Assembly (NCBI GenBank): GCA_016874775.1
Contig: VGTJ01000012.1
Coordinates: 1 to 53,762 of the forward strand
Direction of reading: 5' to 3'
Origin: Deltaproteobacteria bacterium
Lineage (GTDB): Bacteria > Desulfobacterota > Binatia > Bin18
DNA length: 53,762 nucleotides
How positions within the stretch are numbered: position 1 is the first letter of the stretch; each line of letters starts with the position of its first letter. Shown here one piece after another: positions 8,503 to 16,892 of the stretch. The notes below the pieces were generated by a model. That model had not been told where the DNA came from, searched no databases, and worked only from the letters and a program-made list of their open reading frames with translations. The position numbers and the translations under genes are program-made.

Positions 8503-9567
8503 ATGCACTTTGTTGATGAAATACGGCTCCATGTAAAAGCCGGTGATGGTGGACGCGGCTGCGTTGCGTTCTTGCGCGAAAAATATCGCCCAAAGGGTGG
8601 TCCGGCTGGAGGAAACGGTGGGGACGGTGGCAGCGTGATCTTTCGTGTCGACCCACAATTGAGCACTCTGGTTGACCTCACTGCTCATAAGCATCTGCGG
8701 GCAGACGCAGGTGAAAATGGTCGCGGCAAAGACCAGCATGGCAAGAATGGAGCGCCCCTCGTCATTCGTGTACCACAAGGGACGCTTGTGAAGGACGAAA
8801 CCTCTGGAGAACTCCTTGCCGATCTCAATACCCCTGGAGTTGAGGTGATTGTCGCGAAAGGGGGAAAAGGGGGGAAGGGTAATGCCTTTTTTGCCACTTC
8901 AACGAACCGAGCTCCACGCTTCGCCCAACCAGGAATACCAGGGGAAGAACGAACGATTGTGCTTGAGTTGCGGCTGCTTGCTGATGTGGGGCTAGTTGGA
9001 TTTCCCAATGCGGGAAAATCCACCCTTATTTCCACAGTTTCTGCCGCCCGCCCGCGGATCGCAGATTATCCCTTTACTACTCTTACTCCGAACTTAGGGG
9101 TGGTTCGTTACAGTGAAGAAAAATCCTTCGTCATGGCCGATGTTCCTGGTCTGATCGAAGGTGCACACGAAGGACATGGATTGGGTATTCGTTTCCTGCG
9201 TCATCTTTCCCGTACCTCACTGCTTGTCCATTTACTCGATATCTCAGACCCGGAGCGCGATCCCTTGCACGATTATGATGTCATCAACCATGAATTAACG
9301 TGCTTTGGCGATGAACTCGGGGGACGCAAGCAGATTTTGGTGATCACCAAAATCGATCTGCCAACGACGCGCGAACGTTTTCCCGAGGTCCTAGAGGCCT
9401 TTGCGCGACGTGGCGTAGACGCATTCGCGATATCGGCTGCTACCAGAGAAGGGCTGAAGCCGTTGCTTGATCGCATTGTGCAAGAACTGGAGTTGCAGCG
9501 GGTGCAGGCTGCTCCTCAATCTGCAGTGCCGCCGACACCGCGTTTTGAACCAATACCGTGGGAATAG
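8503..9567 (+). CDS. obgE: Obg-family GTPase ObgE/CgtA
   Basis: A 354-residue ribosome-associated GTPase with roles in large-subunit assembly and stress control. The glycine-rich Obg fold fills residues 1 to about 158 (GDGGRGCVAFLREKYRPKGG). The G domain follows with G1 GFPNAGKST, G3 DVPGLIEGAHEG, G4 TKID and G5 ISA. The C-terminal extension is short. ATG 8503 (MHFVDEIRLHVKAGDGG) matches the normal N-terminus. An in-frame ATG at 8470 would encode the terminator hairpin as protein and is rejected. No good ribosome site precedes 8503. Confidence 0.96.
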   Translation: MHFVDEIRLHVKAGDGGRGCVAFLREKYRPKGGPAGGNGGDGGSVIFRVDPQLSTLVDLTAHKHLRADAGENGRGKDQHGKNGAPLVIRVPQGTLVKDETSGELLADLNTPGVEVIVAKGGKGGKGNAFFATSTNRAPRFAQPGIPGEERTIVLELRLLADVGLVGFPNAGKSTLISTVSAARPRIADYPFTTLTPNLGVVRYSEEKSFVMADVPGLIEGAHEGHGLGIRFLRHLSRTSLLVHLLDISDPERDPLHDYDVINHELTCFGDELGGRKQILVITKIDLPTTRERFPEVLEAFARRGVDAFAISAATREGLKPLLDRIVQELELQRVQAAPQSAVPPTPRFEPIPWE

Positions 9568-9569
9568 TC

Positions 9570-10703
9570 ATGCTCCAGCATGCGCATAAAATGCGGATTC
9601 TTCATCGTGCGCGTCGTGTCGTGATCAAAGTCGGAAGCAGTGTGCTCTCGACTGCCGATGGCATTCAACAAGAAAGTGTTATTCGCCTGGTTCACGACCT
9701 CGCCGATCTGCGTCACCGAGGCAACGAGGTCATTCTTGTCACTTCCGGTGCAGTGGCCTCGGGCATGAGTCGGTTAGGCATGAAGACTCGCCCCAAGACC
9801 ATTCCTGGCAAACAAGCCGCCGCTGCCGTGGGCCAAATTGCCTTGATGGCTCTGTATGAACGATATTTTTCTCAACACGAGGTGCATGTCGCGCAGATTC
9901 TATTGACGCATGACGATCTGGCGAACAGGAGACGCTACCTGAATGCAAAACACACGATGTTAACTCTGCTTGAGGCAAAAGTTCTGCCGATCGTTAACGA
10001 GAATGATACTGTTGCAGTAGAAGAGATTCAGTTCGGTGATAACGATAATCTCTCAGCTCTGGTGGCTGTCCTCGTGGAAGCTGATCTGCTAGTCATTCTC
10101 AGCGACGTTGCTGGACTCTACAATAAAGACCCGCGAGCCCACGCTGATGCACAGTTAGTCTCCCTGATTGAGAAAGTCGATAACGACGTGTTTGCCCAAG
10201 CTGGTGGGGTAGGGGCGCTCGGTCGGGGCGGAATGCTGTCCAAATTACAGGCAGCGCAGAAAGCTGCAGTCTCTGGTATCCCCACGATCGTGGCCGATGG
10301 TCGGCAAACACACACACTTGCCGCGGTCTTTGATGTGACGAAGGAGACGGGCACGCTGTTTCTGCCAGAAGCCGATCGCTTAACGAGTCGTAAACACTGG
10401 ATTGCCTATATCCTCAAACCAGCGGGCGATTTGATTGTTGATCCTGGGGCGTGTACTGCCATTCGTGAACGAGGGCGGAGTCTCTTGTCCCCTGGTGTCC
10501 GTGAGGTCAGAGGCACATTTAGTGAGGGAGAGTGCGTGACCTGTTTTGATGATCTCGGCCGCGCATTTGCGCGTGGGTTGGTCAACTACAGTTCTGATGC
10601 CCTGGCACGGATAAAAGGGACCAAGACCAGCCAGATTGAGCAGATTCTTGGTTATAAAGTGAGTGACGAAGTCATTCACCGCGATGATCTCGCTCTTCTG
10701 TAA
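9570..10703 (+). CDS. proB: Glutamate 5-kinase
   Basis: A 377-residue ProB that phosphorylates glutamate in the first step of proline synthesis. The amino-acid kinase domain comes first (VVIKVGSSVLS, VTSGAVASGMSRLG, FGDNDNLSALVA, GLYNKDPR). A C-terminal PUA domain starts near residue 285. ATG 9570 has GGGA upstream and lies 3 nt past the obgE stop; GTG 9558 (overlapping obgE) and ATG 9591 are alternatives. It pairs with proA downstream, separated by a REP-like palindrome. Proline feedback inhibition through this two-domain form is known in the family. Confidence 0.96.
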   Translation: MLQHAHKMRILHRARRVVIKVGSSVLSTADGIQQESVIRLVHDLADLRHRGNEVILVTSGAVASGMSRLGMKTRPKTIPGKQAAAAVGQIALMALYERYFSQHEVHVAQILLTHDDLANRRRYLNAKHTMLTLLEAKVLPIVNENDTVAVEEIQFGDNDNLSALVAVLVEADLLVILSDVAGLYNKDPRAHADAQLVSLIEKVDNDVFAQAGGVGALGRGGMLSKLQAAQKAAVSGIPTIVADGRQTHTLAAVFDVTKETGTLFLPEADRLTSRKHWIAYILKPAGDLIVDPGACTAIRERGRSLLSPGVREVRGTFSEGECVTCFDDLGRAFARGLVNYSSDALARIKGTKTSQIEQILGYKVSDEVIHRDDLALL

Positions 10704-10751
10704 ACAGGAAGATATGACCTTTGTGCACTTTACGATGTATCGTTCGGTACT

Positions 10752-10810
10752 GTCATTCTGAGTGAAGCGAGGAATCTCTCTGAGAGACCCTTCACCTCGT
10801 TCAGGGTGAC
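10752..10810. repeat. REP-like imperfect palindrome between proB and proA
   Basis: A ~59-bp imperfect inverted repeat with arms GTCATTCTGAGTGAAGCG and, on the other strand, GTCACCCTGAACGAGGTG. Elements of this type (CATTCTGAGCGAAGCGAAG ... CTCAGGGTGAC) occur as dispersed repeats in many bacterial genomes. It lies in the proB-proA spacer and could fold into mRNA structure. Confidence 0.75.
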
Positions 10811-10854
10811 ATTTCCAAGGCGATAATCTCATGCCGTCTGAAAAGGAAATCGCT

Positions 10855-12111
10855 ATGGACATTGAACAGATGGTCGTTTCCCTCTGCCAAGCCGCCAAGA
10901 AAGCTGCTCGGGTTGTTGCCCGCACGCCAACCCCCGTCAAGAATCAAGCGCTTCGTGCTGCAGCTACGCAGTTGCGTCAGAACAGCGGTCCCTTGTTGGC
11001 AGCGAATCTCCAAGATGTTGAAACCGGGCGAAAGAATGGTTTGTCGTCTGCCATGCTTGACCGTCTTACACTGACAGAAGCGCGTATAGATGCGATGGCT
11101 AAAGGACTCGAACTCATCGCTGACATCCCAGACCCTGTGGGAGAAACGATCAGCCAGTGGCGACGGCCAAATGGGCTAGAGATTGGCCAGGTGCGTATTC
11201 CCCTTGGCGTGGTAGGGGTTATCTATGAATCACGTCCCAATGTTACCGCCGATGCTGCAGGACTCGCTCTGAAAGCTGGCAATGCCGTCATCCTCAAAGG
11301 TGGATCCGAAGCCTTCCGCACGAATGGTGCGATCACTGATATTCTCACGTCCGCGGCAGTCAGCGCAGGGCTACCAGAAGTATCGATCCAGTTGATCCGG
11401 TCAACTGATCGCCAAGCTGTTGCCGCGCTGCTCCGGCAGGAGCAATTCGTCGATGTGATTATTCCCCGGGGCGGAGAAGAACTTATTCGTGCTGTCACTG
11501 AACGTTCGGCGGTTCCGGTCATCCAACACTTTTCTGGTATTTGTCACACATATGTTGATGTAGACGCTGACCTTGCTAAAGCGGCAACGATTTGTATGAA
11601 CGCAAAAGTGCAACGTCCGTGGGTGTGCAACGCTATGGAAAATCTGCTCGTACATAAATCCATAGCGCCACAGTTTCTCCCCGGCTTCATTGCTGATCTG
11701 GAAAAAGCTGGGGTTGAAGTGCGAGGGTGTGAGCGGACACAACAGCTTACCCCTCAAGTCAAAGCTGCAACCGACCACGACTGGCGGACAGAGTATCTCG
11801 ACTTAATTCTTGCCGTCAAAATCGTTGATTCTCTCGATGAAGCGTTAGATTTTATTCACCACAATGGCTCTGGACTCGCCGACGCGATTGTCAGTGAGAA
11901 TTACTCGCATGTTCGCCGGTTCTTGGCTGAAGTCGATTCTGCAACTGTCTACGCCAATGCTTCGACGCGTTTCACTGATGGTTATGAATTCGGCTTTGGC
12001 GCAGAAGTCGGCATCTCAACTAACCGCTTGCATGCCCGCGGCCCGATGGGCGTACGCGAACTTACAACCTATAAATATGTCATTCAAGGTAACGGACAGA
12101 TACGGGAATAG
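10855..12111 (+). CDS. proA: Gamma-glutamyl phosphate reductase (glutamate-5-semialdehyde dehydrogenase)
   Basis: A 418-residue NADPH-dependent reductase, the second step of proline synthesis. The catalytic cysteine is C230 in FSGICHTYVDVDAD. YESRPNVTADAAGLALKAGN, ILKGGSEAFRTN and the C-terminal NASTRFTDGYEFGFGAEVGI are typical. ATG 10855 has AAGGA 8 nt upstream and gives the usual length; an in-frame ATG at 10831 adds eight unlikely residues. Its end overlaps a non-coding upstream extension of the nadD frame. Confidence 0.96.
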   Translation: MDIEQMVVSLCQAAKKAARVVARTPTPVKNQALRAAATQLRQNSGPLLAANLQDVETGRKNGLSSAMLDRLTLTEARIDAMAKGLELIADIPDPVGETISQWRRPNGLEIGQVRIPLGVVGVIYESRPNVTADAAGLALKAGNAVILKGGSEAFRTNGAITDILTSAAVSAGLPEVSIQLIRSTDRQAVAALLRQEQFVDVIIPRGGEELIRAVTERSAVPVIQHFSGICHTYVDVDADLAKAATICMNAKVQRPWVCNAMENLLVHKSIAPQFLPGFIADLEKAGVEVRGCERTQQLTPQVKAATDHDWRTEYLDLILAVKIVDSLDEALDFIHHNGSGLADAIVSENYSHVRRFLAEVDSATVYANASTRFTDGYEFGFGAEVGISTNRLHARGPMGVRELTTYKYVIQGNGQIRE

Positions 12112-12151
12112 AGAATTCAGCAAGTCAGAAGGAGACTGGCCAAGTGACAAA

Positions 12152-12871
12152 ATGGGGAACAGGGATTTGGCAGATCTCAATGCTGTGAAACCCGTATCGG
12201 AGAATCGCACCCTAAGAGTTGGCATTCTTGGTGGGACGTTTAATCCGATCCATCTCGGTCATCTGCGTAGCGCCGAAGAGATCCGTGAAGCCTTCGCGCT
12301 TGACCGTATCTATTTCGTGCCTGCCGCTCAGCCACCACATAAAAGTAGCCACGGGCTCGTCTCTGCCGTTCATCGTTTCAAAATGGTAGAGCTTGCCATT
12401 GCCGATAACCCATACTTTTTTCCTTCGGCAAGCGAACTTGAACGCTCAGGGCCATCATACTCGATTGATACGATCCGTCGGTTTCGCATGGATCTACCCT
12501 CCTCTTCGTTGTTCTTTATCTTAGGTTTTGATGCCTTTCGCGAAATTCATACCTGGAAAGAGTATCCGCTCATTCCTGCCCTATGTAATATGATTGTGAC
12601 CTCTCGTCCTGGGGTGTCGGTACCGCCAATTGATCAGATTCTTCCTGTTGCTCTGCAAACAATGCTTTGGTACGATCCCGCCACGAAGATGTATTGTCAC
12701 GCTTCTGGTTGTTGCCTCGCTTTTTACGAGATTCAGGGACTAAGCATTTCTGCCTCACAGGTCCGTCAGCTTGCGTTACAAGGCAAATCCCTTCGTTACC
12801 TTGTTCCTGCGGCTGTGCATACCTACATCAGTGAGCACGACCTTTATAAACAAGAGGAGTCAGAGCATTGA
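12152..12871 (+). CDS. nadD: Nicotinate-nucleotide adenylyltransferase
   Basis: A 239-residue NadD that converts nicotinate mononucleotide and ATP to deamido-NAD. The nucleotidyltransferase motif GGTFNPIHLGHLRSAEE and the C-terminal ISASQVRQL motif (family ISSTxIR) are present. The start is unsettled. ATG 12152 adds ~22 residues before the core, and the nearest strong ribosome site (AAGGAG near 12129) is ~19 nt away; GTG 12185 is also possible. It overlaps rsfS by 4 nt, so the two are translationally coupled. Confidence 0.93.
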   Translation: MGNRDLADLNAVKPVSENRTLRVGILGGTFNPIHLGHLRSAEEIREAFALDRIYFVPAAQPPHKSSHGLVSAVHRFKMVELAIADNPYFFPSASELERSGPSYSIDTIRRFRMDLPSSSLFFILGFDAFREIHTWKEYPLIPALCNMIVTSRPGVSVPPIDQILPVALQTMLWYDPATKMYCHASGCCLAFYEIQGLSISASQVRQLALQGKSLRYLVPAAVHTYISEHDLYKQEESEH

Positions 12872-13263
12872 GAAATCCTGAGAGCTGGGAAAAAGCTCTC
12901 TTGTGTGCACAAGCGGCACTCGACAAGAAAGCCTACGATCTCGTAATCCTTGAAGTCGGAGAGTCTACGACGATTGCTGAGTATTTTGTTGTGTGTACGG
13001 GACGGTCGGACATCCAAGTCCAGGCCATCTGTCGCGCGATAGAAGAAGTGCTGGCCAAAGCTAAGACCAAGCCACTTGCAATTGAAGGGTTTACCCACGG
13101 TCAGTGGGTCCTCATTGACTGCGGAGATGTCATTGCCCATGTCTTTTATGAAACAGCCCGCCAATTCTACAATATTGAAGGATTGTGGGGACAAGCACCA
13201 CGCCCTCAGTTGCCGGAACCGTATCGTACACAAGCGCAGCATCTGCGCATTGCCAGTGCGTGA
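12868..13263 (+). CDS. rsfS: Ribosomal silencing factor RsfS (Iojap)
   Basis: A 131-residue RsfS that binds L14 and blocks subunit joining under starvation. The family core is clear: KAYDLVILEVGESTTIAEYF, VCTGRSDIQVQAI, IEGFTHGQWVLIDCGDVIAH and VFYETARQFYNIEGLWG. It starts at TTG 12868, inside the TTGA overlap with the nadD stop, with GAGGAG 8 nt upstream. nadD-rsfS is a conserved pair. rlmH, often next, is not found downstream. Confidence 0.95.
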   Translation: MRNPESWEKALLCAQAALDKKAYDLVILEVGESTTIAEYFVVCTGRSDIQVQAICRAIEEVLAKAKTKPLAIEGFTHGQWVLIDCGDVIAHVFYETARQFYNIEGLWGQAPRPQLPEPYRTQAQHLRIASA

Positions 13264-13369
13264 TTTTTCCTCTTCCTGGCTCGACGCCCGTTGGGTCTAC
13301 GCTGCAGAAATTTGTAGAAAATTTTCCCTTCTGCCCTATCCTGTCTTTCTTTTCGTAAATCTTTCGCTT

Positions 13370-13375
13370 TATACT
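13370..13375 (+). promoter_or_regulatory. Possible -10 box before the 13421 gene
   Basis: TATACT at 13370-13375 is a near-consensus -10 hexamer, 45 nt before the next start codon, in an AT-rich stretch after rsfS. The matching -35 region (TTCTTT, about 13347) is poor, so this is a weak suggestion. Confidence 0.3.
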
Positions 13376-13420
13376 AGGTGAAAGGTTGCGTGTTGGTTCT
13401 TGTGAACCAACGGAGAAAAT

Positions 13421-13852
13421 ATGGGCCGCACTTCGCTCCCTTCTGAAACGCTGTATTACGGAAGTGATCGACAACAGCAATACTGGGAGAATGAATCCCA
13501 AACTTTACGCATCGTGCGTGAGAGCACTTCCTCGATATGGCTTGCGTACCGCAAGGAGGACGGGACCTATCATCCAGTGCCGGCACGACAGCCAACGCGG
13601 GCGGTTGCAAGAAAGCGGAGGCGAAAGAAAATCATTGATTCCCAACCACTTGCGGGGAGAAGTGCTGAGGAAGTGGTGGAGCAATTACGCAAAGCGCATC
13701 ATTTGCATTTGTTTCTTGAACAGCGCCTGCGACGATGGATGAACAAAAATTCCGGAGAGCGGGTTCTTGCCTTTCTTGATCCGAATCAAGGCGGAGCCCC
13801 GGTGATGAAAGATCCAGGCCTTCATGTGTCGCGTTCAGCCTTAGAAGAGTAA
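13421..13852 (+). CDS. Hypothetical protein, basic, 143 residues
   Basis: Starts at ATG 13421 behind CGGAGAA. I do not recognise a family. The N-terminal ~55 residues look like a small beta-rich unit (YYGSDRQQQYWENES, LRIVRESTSSIWLAYRKEDG). A strongly basic patch (AVARKRRRKK, about residues 66-75) follows, then a predicted helical C-terminal half (SAEEVVEQLRKAHHLHLFLE). The basic patch suggests nucleic-acid contact, as inference only. It is followed after 51 nt by a zinc-ribbon-like gene on the same strand. Confidence 0.7.
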   Translation: MGRTSLPSETLYYGSDRQQQYWENESQTLRIVRESTSSIWLAYRKEDGTYHPVPARQPTRAVARKRRRKKIIDSQPLAGRSAEEVVEQLRKAHHLHLFLEQRLRRWMNKNSGERVLAFLDPNQGGAPVMKDPGLHVSRSALEE

Positions 13853-13903
13853 TAATAATAGAGCTTCACAAGACTGCACCTACAGAGGCAAAAGGAGACC
13901 CCC

Positions 13904-14119
13904 ATGTCAGCAAGAGAATGGCCACACTGCCAAAGTTGCCATAAAGGAGTCCTCCTCCCATTATCTGACTACGGGCCACAAGGAAACGATATTCCTTTCA
14001 AAACCTGGGCGTGTAATAATCCCACCTGCGGGTTTTCTCTCCGCATCGACAAAGGGCAAATTAGCCTCGGTCAGCCGATTCGCGTCAAAGTGAACGGTGG
14101 AGAGCCGCGCAAATATTAG
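13904..14119 (+). CDS. Small zinc-ribbon-like protein
   Basis: A 71-residue protein with a strong ribosome site (AAGGAG) before ATG 13904. Two cysteine pairs, HCQSC near residue 9 and ACNNPTC near residue 36, are spaced as in a zinc ribbon. The end (KGQISLGQPIRVKVNGG) is beta-like. No enzyme motif is visible. A nucleic-acid or protein-binding role is possible but unproven. Confidence 0.75.
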   Translation: MSAREWPHCQSCHKGVLLPLSDYGPQGNDIPFKTWACNNPTCGFSLRIDKGQISLGQPIRVKVNGGEPRKY

Positions 14120-14166
14120 CAACCGCCGTCCAAAGATGCGGTCCGGTGCCTTATAAAGGAGGGGAC

Positions 14167-14577
14167 ATGACGCCCGAACAAGTACGTGACCAGAACAAAG
14201 AAGTGGTGCGACGCGCAATCGCCGCGATCAGCCGAGGGGACTTAGAAGGATTCATGACCGACGCCGACGAGAATATCACCTTAAGTGTTATGGGTGCGGC
14301 CATTCCCCCGATTCAGGGAAAGCAGAAGGTGTTGAAGGGGTTGCGCAATGCCCTTGGCGCGCGACTCGAGGGCAACGGCACAATCAAGGTGACGATCGAG
14401 AATCTGATTGCCGAGGGAGATTTCGTCGCTGAACAATCCCGTGGAGTTGCACGGACGAAAGACGGCAAAGATTACAACAATACCTATTGTCGTGTCTGGC
14501 GGATCACCAACGGCAAGATTCAAGCGATGCAGGAATACCTTGATACCGAGCTCGTGCGGTCGGCGCTTCTTGGGTAG
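14167..14577 (+). CDS. SnoaL/NTF2-like (ketosteroid isomerase-related) protein
   Basis: A 136-residue single NTF2-like domain. ATG 14167 follows a near-perfect AAAGGAGG; an in-frame GTG at 14146 would place that site inside the gene and is rejected. The family pattern is visible: an N-terminal helix (NKEVVRRAIAAISRGDLEGF), a beta strand (ADENITLSVM), and YCRVWRITNGKIQAMQEYLD near the end. Such proteins range from isomerases to polyketide cyclases and stress proteins, so no reaction is assigned. Confidence 0.82.
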   Translation: MTPEQVRDQNKEVVRRAIAAISRGDLEGFMTDADENITLSVMGAAIPPIQGKQKVLKGLRNALGARLEGNGTIKVTIENLIAEGDFVAEQSRGVARTKDGKDYNNTYCRVWRITNGKIQAMQEYLDTELVRSALLG

Positions 14578-14649
14578 TAAAAATTAGGCGTATTGGCGAT
14601 TGACCAGGCATTGGCGAAGTTTGCAGAGGTACAGCGAATGTACCTCTTT

Positions 14650-15852
14650 TTATTTGTCTTTGTGCTTTCGCCGTGGCTTTGGGGGTGCTGTCGTCGGAAA
14701 AAGATGGGAAGCCAAATTGATCAGGCCACGAAAATCCCCCGGAAACTCAGGGAACACTGGAACGCGAATAAGTGGTGTGGTTGACGACAACTGCTCGGCG
14801 AACTGGGTGAAGCGAATTGTTTCTCCCTGCGCAAGGGTTTGATGCGCAAGAAAGTTTTTGACTAGCCATTCTTGTGCCTGCGTGTCAGTGGCAGTAGACG
14901 TGACAGCACGAGACAGTTGCTCAACCAATGCGCTTCCTATCTGCTCTTCAGCAATCCGCGCATCCACGTCTGCGTGCGTACGGTTGAAGATCACTGCTTT
15001 CAGGGCAATGGTGAGGCGATCAAGGTCAGTGAGAAATTGTGTTGCTTCAGTGAGGACTTCTTCCTCCAGTGTAGAAACAAGGACAAAAGCCGTTTCCTCG
15101 CTTGCCAGCAAAGCACTGACTCGCTGAAAACGTTCGCCGAAATCATCGAACATCCCTTGCATCGTGGTAAAGAAATCAGAGATTTCGGCTAAGGCGGAAA
15201 TTCCGGTCGCTTCCTCGATTTTGCGCAACAGAAAGGCTGTGGTTTTATTCATTGCCGAGAAGATGCTCCACCCACCAGCCGGACGCACAAACCATTTACG
15301 CGCCCGACTATCAAGAAATCGCTGCAATCGTTGCGGTGCTTCAAGAAAATCGAGGGCCTGGCGAGCCGGGGGGGTGTCGACCACAATGAGGTCATATGTT
15401 CCCTGTTGGACGAGCGATGCGAGGGTATCGAGGGCAATATATTCATGTGATCCCGCAAAGGTGCGAGATAAGCCTTGATAAAAACGATTGGCGAGGATGC
15501 GCTCACGAATCTCGATCGTTGGTGCATAACGAGCAATGGCGGCATCCCATGCACTCGGTTGATCAATGAGTAAAGCGGTAAGCGTTCCACTCGGGTTCAA
15601 CCCGTACGCTCGAAACGTCTCGGACGGAACCGGTTTCCCTTGTGCATTAGTCGGATCAATGCCAAAGCAATCGGCCAACCGCTTCGCTGGATCGATCGTC
15701 ACGACTGCAGTTTGGCGTCCAGAAAGCGCTCCCCATAACGCAAGTGAGGCGGCAGTGGTCGTTTTGCCTACGCCGCCACTGCCAACACAAACCACCACAC
15801 GATGATCTGCGATCACAGAGGAGAGGTCCGTTGGCCGCGATTTTTCTTTCAT
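14650..15852 (-). CDS. ArsA/Get3-like ATPase, partner lacking the signature lysine
   Basis: A 400-residue soluble P-loop ATPase of the ArsA/Get3 (SIMIBI) class, second of a tandem pair. The P-loop is VCVGSGGVGKTTTAA, so the position that normally holds the signature lysine (GKGGVGKT) is serine. TIDPAKRLADCFG (switch I-like) and VVDTPPARQALDFLEAP (switch II-like) are intact. The tail is basic (TTAPPKPRRKHKDK). It overlaps its partner by 4 nt. The pair resembles the two-gene Get3-like systems of Mycobacterium (Rv3679/Rv3680). Arsenite transport is unlikely without other ars genes. Confidence 0.87.
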   Translation of the reverse strand: MKEKSRPTDLSSVIADHRVVVCVGSGGVGKTTTAASLALWGALSGRQTAVVTIDPAKRLADCFGIDPTNAQGKPVPSETFRAYGLNPSGTLTALLIDQPSAWDAAIARYAPTIEIRERILANRFYQGLSRTFAGSHEYIALDTLASLVQQGTYDLIVVDTPPARQALDFLEAPQRLQRFLDSRARKWFVRPAGGWSIFSAMNKTTAFLLRKIEEATGISALAEISDFFTTMQGMFDDFGERFQRVSALLASEETAFVLVSTLEEEVLTEATQFLTDLDRLTIALKAVIFNRTHADVDARIAEEQIGSALVEQLSRAVTSTATDTQAQEWLVKNFLAHQTLAQGETIRFTQFAEQLSSTTPLIRVPVFPEFPGDFRGLINLASHLFPTTAPPKPRRKHKDK

Positions 15853-16889
15853 GAATGCTGGGGTGTCACTGACTTGGGTTTTTTTCTTTTGTTGGTGGTA
15901 GAGGTGGTCTTCCCCACCGATGATGGAATCACCGAGAAAGAAAGCTGCTCGACAGAAGTGACCTCAAACTTTGCGGCTGGCACGAGCGGAAGATGAAGCA
16001 CCGGCAGTGGCAGGTCGTTGAGAGGTTGTAACCGTAGTTGTTGCGCTTCAGTTAATGCTGCCTCTTCCTGACCACACTTAAGCAATTGTTCCACCAGGGA
16101 CTGCTCAGCCTGTGAGACTGAGAGCTGTGCTCTCAGAGCTGCAATGGCTTGAGCACGTAGTGGAGCTTGGTGGAGGCGGTTAATGAATAACGCGCCAATT
16201 GGCAAGCGAAGTTCTTGCGCGACTTGCTGATACGCATCTTGCGTCTCACTCACGGCCAGCTCATCTGCCGTTGTGACAAAATTGATCGCGGTTTTTTCTC
16301 TGTCTCGGAGTAATGATAAGATACGATCAGATTCGTAACCGACAATTCCACCGAATGCTTCGTGGGCTGCGTGTGGCATGTGCAGATACTGGAGGCTGTG
16401 GCCAGTCGCTGGTAAATCGACCAGCAGCATATCCCACAACGGCTGTTCGGTATGAGGATCGCGCTTGCGTTCTTCGTACCAAACCTTTCCCATGGTCAGC
16501 AATTCTTTCAGTCCTGGAGCTGCTGCAACAAAATACTGATACGCACGACTTTCGACGATAGCCCGCAGGAGAGGTTTCACCGGAATGATCAACTGTAAGT
16601 ATTCTTCCAGCGCAACTGCACCGCCAGTGGAAAGCACAGAGAGTGAAGGCGAGAACTCGCGTGGTGCTCGATGTTCGTTATGGAGAGCAGGGAAGCCCAA
16701 CAATCGCGCTGCACGAGTATTCTCATCAAATTCGATAAGAAGGGTCTTTTTTCCGTAGCGTGAGAACGCCAAGGCCACGCTTGCGGCGACGGTCGTTTTA
16801 CCGACCCCGCCCTTACCAACAAAAAACAGCAAGCGTTTCTGTACAAGGGCTGCAACTGCGGGAGACAACAGAGAATCCGTAGGTGGCAC
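15849..16889 (-). CDS. ArsA/Get3-like ATPase, partner with canonical P-loop
   Basis: A 346-residue ArsA/Get3-class ATPase with the full deviant Walker A GKGGVGKTTVAASVA. LLIEFDENTRAARLLG replaces the usual switch I, and VDLPATGHSLQYLHMPHA is the switch II region, very like the PTGHTLRLL segment of Get3. It starts at GTG 16889, 3 nt past fabH, and overlaps the next ATPase gene by 4 nt. Co-transcription with fabF-fabH suggests the pair handles a lipid-linked or membrane client, which is inference. Confidence 0.87.
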   Translation of the reverse strand: MPPTDSLLSPAVAALVQKRLLFFVGKGGVGKTTVAASVALAFSRYGKKTLLIEFDENTRAARLLGFPALHNEHRAPREFSPSLSVLSTGGAVALEEYLQLIIPVKPLLRAIVESRAYQYFVAAAPGLKELLTMGKVWYEERKRDPHTEQPLWDMLLVDLPATGHSLQYLHMPHAAHEAFGGIVGYESDRILSLLRDREKTAINFVTTADELAVSETQDAYQQVAQELRLPIGALFINRLHQAPLRAQAIAALRAQLSVSQAEQSLVEQLLKCGQEEAALTEAQQLRLQPLNDLPLPVLHLPLVPAAKFEVTSVEQLSFSVIPSSVGKTTSTTNKRKKPKSVTPQHS

Positions 16890-16892
16890 GGG

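Noticed and set aside
11864-12151. N-terminal extension of the nadD frame into proA
   Set aside because: It lies entirely over proA in another frame, and the NadD core starts only near residue 23 of the shorter version.
14650-16889. Arsenite-efflux ATPase (ArsA) assignment
   Set aside because: No arsB, arsC, arsD or arsR gene is nearby and there are two single-domain ATPases next to fabF-fabH; a Get3-like pair fits better.
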